A model generated the notes under the pieces. The model had not been told where the DNA came from, did not search any database, and was given only the letters and a program-made list of their open reading frames with translations. A stretch of DNA of 8,240 nucleotides from Acidobacteriota bacterium (GTDB taxonomy: Bacteria; Acidobacteriota; Terriglobia; Terriglobales; Acidobacteriaceae). Numbering within the stretch: the stretch's first letter is position 1; the number at the start of each line of letters is the position of its first letter. The stretch is taken from assembly GCA_021841795.1 (NCBI GenBank), contig JAKCDN010000125.1, positions 1 to 8,240 on the forward strand, given 5' to 3'. This document shows positions 5,719-8,240 of this stretch, piece by piece. The position numbers were made by a program, and so were the translations under genes.

Positions 5719-7781
5719 CAGTCGCCCCCCTTGATTGCCTGTGTCAGCGGCGTCGCCTGGGCCAGCGGCACGCGCACGGCCGCCGTCGCCGGCGACAGGC
5801 TCGGCATCAGCGCAACCGCCGTCCCCATGACGATAATCAGCAGGCCGAACCAGATCCAGCCCACCAGCGGATTCAGGAAGGCCTTGATAATCGGCTGCCC
5901 CGTATCCGGATTCGTCCCCTCATACACCACGTAAAGATCCCACTCCGGCGTCGAGTGAATCGTGACCATCGTCTGCGGCTGGCCGCTGGCGTGGTATACC
6001 CGCTTCTCCGGCGTAATCTGGAAGGCCTTCTTGCCGTCCTTGTACACATTCAGTACCGCGTAGTCCGAGTCGTAGTTGTCGTTCGAGTCCTGCGTGAATC
6101 CGGTGCACTCCAGCGTGTACGGCCCCACGCTCATGCGGCTGTGCAGCCCCAGTTCGCTCTCCGTGTTGCGGTTGAATGCCGCGCCGCAGAGCCCCACAAC
6201 CACCACCACCACGCCGATGTGCACCAGGTAGCCGCCGTAGCGCCGCGTGTTCCGCCGCACCAGAAGCCACAGCGCCGCAAACAGGTTTCTCCCCGTCTGC
6301 CTCATGATCACCGCCGCCCCGCGCAGAAACTCTGACAGAATCGCCGTCAGCACCGCCGCCGCCAGTGAGAATCCCACCAGCGCGTAGAAGCTTCCCGTGC
6401 TGAACGTCCCACCCTTCCACGGGTTCGCTCCCGCCGCCAGACACACGGCCACCGTCGCCCAAAGCGCCACCACCGGCAGCACGAAGTTCCGCTTGACCGC
6501 CTTCAGTGAGGTGGCGCGCCACGGCAGCAGCGGCCCCACGCCGGTAAGAAACAGCAGAAACAGCCCGATCGGCACCGCCACGTTGTTGTAAAACGGCGCG
6601 CCCACCGTCACCTTGCTGCCTTCCACAAACTCTGAAAGGATCGGGTAGAGCGTCCCCCACAAGATCACAAAGCAGGCCGTCAGCAGCACCAGGTTATTGA
6701 ACAGGAAGCTCGACTCCCGGCTCACCAGCGATTCCAGTTGGTGCTCCGTCTCCAGGTGGCTGCGCTGCAGCACATACGTGAAGATGCACACCGTCACCAC
6801 GATCACCATGAAGACCCAGAACCAGTTGCCGATCGACGACTGCGCAAAGGCGTGCACCGAGCTCACCAGGCCTGCCCGCGTCAGCAGCGTTCCCAGCAGC
6901 GTCAGCAGAAACGTGGAGAAGATCAGCCACACATTCCAGCTCTTCATCATCCCCTTGCGTTCCTGCATCATCACCGAGTGCAGAAATGCCGTCCCCGTCA
7001 GCCACGGCATAAAGCTGGCGTTCTCCACCGGATCCCAGCCCCAGTAGCCGCCCCAGCCCAGCACCGCATAGGCCCAGTGCATGCCCAGAAAGATGCCGCA
7101 GGTCAGGAACAGCCACGTCACCATCGTCCACGTCCGCGTAATGCGGATCCACTTCTCGCCCGGGTAGCGCATCATCAGCGCCCCCAGCGCAAACGCAAAG
7201 GGAACCGAAAAGCCCACATAGCCCAGATAAAGCAGCGGCGGATGGATCACCATCTCCGGATACTGCAGCAGCGGGTTCAGTCCGTTGCCGTCGTCCGGAA
7301 TCGCTCCCTTCAGCAGCGAAAACGGCGGCGCCGCAAAGTTCAGCACCAGCAGGAAAAACACCTGCACCCCGGCCAGGATCGTCCCCGCGTAGGCATACAG
7401 CTTCACGTCCGTCTTATGCCGCAGACGCAGCACGAACCCGTAAATTCCCAGCAGCCACGCCCACAGCAGCAGCGAGCCCTCCTGGCCGCTCCACAGCGCC
7501 GCAAACTTGTACGGGATGGGCAGCGCCCGGTTCGAGTGCTCCAGAATATAGGTGATCGAAAAATCGTTGGTAAAGACCGACCAGACCAGCGCGAATGCCG
7601 CTCCGGTCACAGCCCAGAAACCGGCAATCCCGGCCCGGCGCGCCGTGTCCGCCAGGCGCTCCGGCGAAATCCGCGCCGTTTGGCCCGTAGCCAGAAGCCT
7701 TAACGCCAGCGCCCCTGCCAACAGGTTATAGGCGGCCAAAGCCAAAGCAAGAAGAAGACACAAACTCCCGAAGGCTGCCAT
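5718..7781 (-). CDS. ccmF: Cytochrome c heme lyase core subunit CcmF
   Basis: This 687-residue polytopic membrane protein of the HCP family has about 15 hydrophobic segments, near the family's usual 650 or so residues. It receives heme from holo-CcmE and ligates it to apocytochrome c at the periplasmic face. The tryptophan-rich WWD-type heme site is present as WGGYWGWDP at 243-251. Four histidines match those known in E. coli CcmF: His180 (in HPPLLYLGYVG), His268 and His310 lie exactly seven positions after E. coli 173, 261 and 303, and His521 (in GGYLVHIGVV) matches 491. A large periplasmic domain (about 535-640) precedes the last helix, as usual. The ATG at 7781 has a GGAG six bases upstream. 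It is the first gene of a minus-strand operon with ccmH and two further genes. All key residues are intact. Upstream lies a 257-base region with putative regulatory sites rather than ccmE. Confidence 0.97.
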   Translation of the reverse strand: MAAFGSLCLLLALALAAYNLLAGALALRLLATGQTARISPERLADTARRAGIAGFWAVTGAAFALVWSVFTNDFSITYILEHSNRALPIPYKFAALWSGQEGSLLLWAWLLGIYGFVLRLRHKTDVKLYAYAGTILAGVQVFFLLVLNFAAPPFSLLKGAIPDDGNGLNPLLQYPEMVIHPPLLYLGYVGFSVPFAFALGALMMRYPGEKWIRITRTWTMVTWLFLTCGIFLGMHWAYAVLGWGGYWGWDPVENASFMPWLTGTAFLHSVMMQERKGMMKSWNVWLIFSTFLLTLLGTLLTRAGLVSSVHAFAQSSIGNWFWVFMVIVVTVCIFTYVLQRSHLETEHQLESLVSRESSFLFNNLVLLTACFVILWGTLYPILSEFVEGSKVTVGAPFYNNVAVPIGLFLLFLTGVGPLLPWRATSLKAVKRNFVLPVVALWATVAVCLAAGANPWKGGTFSTGSFYALVGFSLAAAVLTAILSEFLRGAAVIMRQTGRNLFAALWLLVRRNTRRYGGYLVHIGVVVVVVGLCGAAFNRNTESELGLHSRMSVGPYTLECTGFTQDSNDNYDSDYAVLNVYKDGKKAFQITPEKRVYHASGQPQTMVTIHSTPEWDLYVVYEGTNPDTGQPIIKAFLNPLVGWIWFGLLIIVMGTAVALMPSLSPATAAVRVPLAQATPLTQAIKGGD

Positions 7782-7800
7782 GATGACTCCACGTTGATTT

Positions 7801-7812
7801 TCGCACGTGCGA
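7801..7812. repeat. Perfect 12-base palindrome in the ccmF leader
   Basis: TCGCACGTGCGA is its own reverse complement and lies 20 to 31 bases upstream of the ccmF ATG, on the far side of the GGAG site. If the promoter is near 7845-7860, it falls inside the untranslated leader, where it could be a dimeric regulator's operator. A chance palindrome is possible. Confidence 0.35.
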
Positions 7813-7843
7813 GAGGGGAAAAGCAGACCACCCCGACCCTGCT

Positions 7844-7860
7844 ATTCTCTATCCATCATA
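7844..7860 (-). promoter_or_regulatory. Candidate -10 elements for the ccmF operon
   Basis: Read on the minus strand, TATGAT (7855-7860) and GAGAAT (7844-7849) are the closest matches to TATAAT between the receiver gene and ccmF. Neither has a recognisable TTGACA-like hexamer at 16-18 bases upstream. That would suit an activator-dependent promoter using the palindrome at 7871-7888. Both are weak predictions made by eye. Confidence 0.3.
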
Positions 7861-7870
7861 GGGCGGCTGC

Positions 7871-7888
7871 GTGTGACTTCGCTCACAC
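7871..7888. promoter_or_regulatory. CRP-type operator palindrome upstream of ccmF
   Basis: GTGTGA and TCACAC form a perfect inverted repeat separated by six bases, containing exactly the TGTGA-N6-TCACA core of E. coli CRP sites. It lies 83 to 107 bases upstream of the ccmF ATG. If GAGAAT at 7844-7849 is the -10 element, the dyad centre (7879.5) falls near -42, the class II activation position of CRP/FNR proteins; if TATGAT is used, it sits near -32 and would more likely block RNA polymerase. The regulator is not in the window. Confidence 0.45.
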
Positions 7889-7998
7889 CAATACGCTGAA
7901 TGGAGCCCACGCCGGTCTGCGCGGCGCATCCTTGCCTCAACCTCTTCCCGGAACCAGGCTTCTTGCGCTGCGGTGGAGGAAAAACTCTGTGATAGGTG

Positions 7999-8026
7999 GG
8001 AATATGCCGGAGAGGGATATTCCGGC
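7999..8026 (-). terminator. Overlapping alternative hairpins downstream of the receiver gene
   Basis: Two perfect stems share bases and cannot form together: GGAATAT (7999-8005) with ATATTCC (8017-8023), and GCCGGA (8006-8011) with TCCGGC (8021-8026). They lie 13 to 40 bases past the receiver stop. A run of five T on the minus strand occurs about 16 bases further on (near 7979-7983), too far for a standard intrinsic terminator. A transcript end or 3' stability element is plausible. Confidence 0.3.
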
Positions 8027-8038
8027 GTCGGCGCGCCG

Positions 8039-8240
8039 TCAGGCGACTGCGCTTTTGCGTCCGGCAAGCATCTCGCCTGTAAGGGTGAGCATCGTCTCCG
8101 AAGTGTAGGGCTTGGGCAGGAACACCACCCGCGGATAGGCGTAGTCGGCCTGTGTCTCTCGTGCTGTTCCAATCACCAGAACCGGAAGGTTCGGCATCCG
8201 CGAGCGCAACTCACCCACAAACGCCGGACCGCCTACCTCA
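8039..8240 (-). CDS. Response-regulator receiver domain, C-terminal end (N-terminus beyond right edge)
   Basis: The last 66 residues and TGA stop of a CheY-like receiver domain are present; the beginning is outside the window. Visible landmarks, counted from the edge: a helix with FVGELRSRMP (7-16), strand 4 with LPVLVIGTA (18-26) carrying the conserved Thr/Ser position, and strand 5 with VVFLPKPYT (38-46), whose Lys43-Pro44 is the invariant pair next to the phosphorylation site. A final helix SETMLTLTGEML (47-58) and a short tail complete it. The receiver ends the protein with no output domain after it, so the protein is a single-domain CheY-like regulator, a hybrid sensor kinase ending in a receiver, or similar. 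The phospho-acceptor Asp would be beyond the edge. It is transcribed toward ccmF but separated by 257 bases and possible terminator hairpins, so operon membership is unlikely. Confidence 0.82.
   Translation of the reverse strand, partial: EVGGPAFVGELRSRMPNLPVLVIGTARETQADYAYPRVVFLPKPYTSETMLTLTGEMLAGRKSAVA

Larger units (their letters stand above)
7782..8038. other. Intergenic region between the receiver-domain gene and ccmF
   Basis: This 257-base stretch holds no convincing gene: the frames open across it on either strand have no recognisable protein features. It contains paired alternative hairpins next to the receiver stop, a CRP-type inverted repeat, -10-like hexamers and a 12-base palindrome close to the ccmF ribosome site, each listed separately. 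It is the only sizeable noncoding stretch in the window and the natural place for the ccm operon promoter. Confidence 0.7.

Noticed and set aside
6738..7703. Long plus-strand open frame of 321 codons
   Set aside because: It is fully antisense to ccmF, whose heme-site residues are intact; the product is rich in His, Arg and Gln, as expected from the complement of GC-rich code.
8029..8038. Palindrome CGGCGCGCCG next to the receiver stop
   Set aside because: Pure G/C ten-base palindrome with no loop or T tract, easily a chance event.
1..8240. CRISPR array, insertion sequence, tRNA, phage or toxin-antitoxin signature
   Set aside because: No regularly spaced repeats, terminal inverted repeats, transposase motifs or tRNA-like folds were seen, and the coding genes have ordinary housekeeping or respiratory profiles.

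Overview
The window is GC-rich bacterial chromosome in which every supportable gene lies on the minus strand, so transcription runs from the right edge to the left. The best guess for the source is an Acidobacteriota genome, subdivision 1 type. This rests on the gene set and protein style: a cysteine-rich CcmH variant, a divergent YchF/DUF933 GTPase, a DUF4149 protein, and a carboxypeptidase-regulatory-like protein beside a CcmI-like protein. It is an inference from family resemblance, not a database match. Nothing suggests recent transfer: there are no mobile elements, tRNAs, rRNAs or CRISPR arrays.

In order of transcription, the right edge holds the last 66 codons of a response-regulator receiver domain (stop at 8039-8041). 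A 257-base intergenic region follows (7782-8038). It carries a pair of mutually exclusive hairpins just after the receiver stop, a perfect CRP-type palindrome (7871-7888), -10-like hexamers and a second perfect 12-base palindrome (7801-7812). Next comes a compact cytochrome c maturation operon (7781 to 3586): ccmF (heme lyase core), ccmH (overlapping by one base), a 91-residue CcmI-like membrane/coiled-coil protein 3 bases later, and a 421-residue secreted and anchored protein with a carboxypeptidase-regulatory-like domain 30 bases later. The last two proteins share a C-terminal cytoplasmic motif (12 of 30 residues identical without gaps), which suggests both dock to the same partner in the heme lyase complex.

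To the left are four apparently separate genes: a DUF4149 four-helix membrane protein, a divergent YchF-type GTPase, a ZIP-family divalent metal transporter, and the N-terminal 281 residues of a polytopic membrane protein that runs off the left edge. That last reading frame is open across the window boundary and has no ATG near its beginning, so it is easily missed.

The functional core is the heme-ligation half of cytochrome c maturation System I. CcmH reduces apocytochrome CXXCH thiols, CcmF joins heme to them, and the CcmI-like protein would help present the apocytochrome. The heme export and chaperone half (ccmABCDE) and the thioredoxin ccmG are not in the window. The most notable leads are the shared domain in the two operon-distal proteins, the CRP-like site before ccmF, the degenerate switch motifs of the YchF homologue, and the five-cysteine CcmH active-site region.
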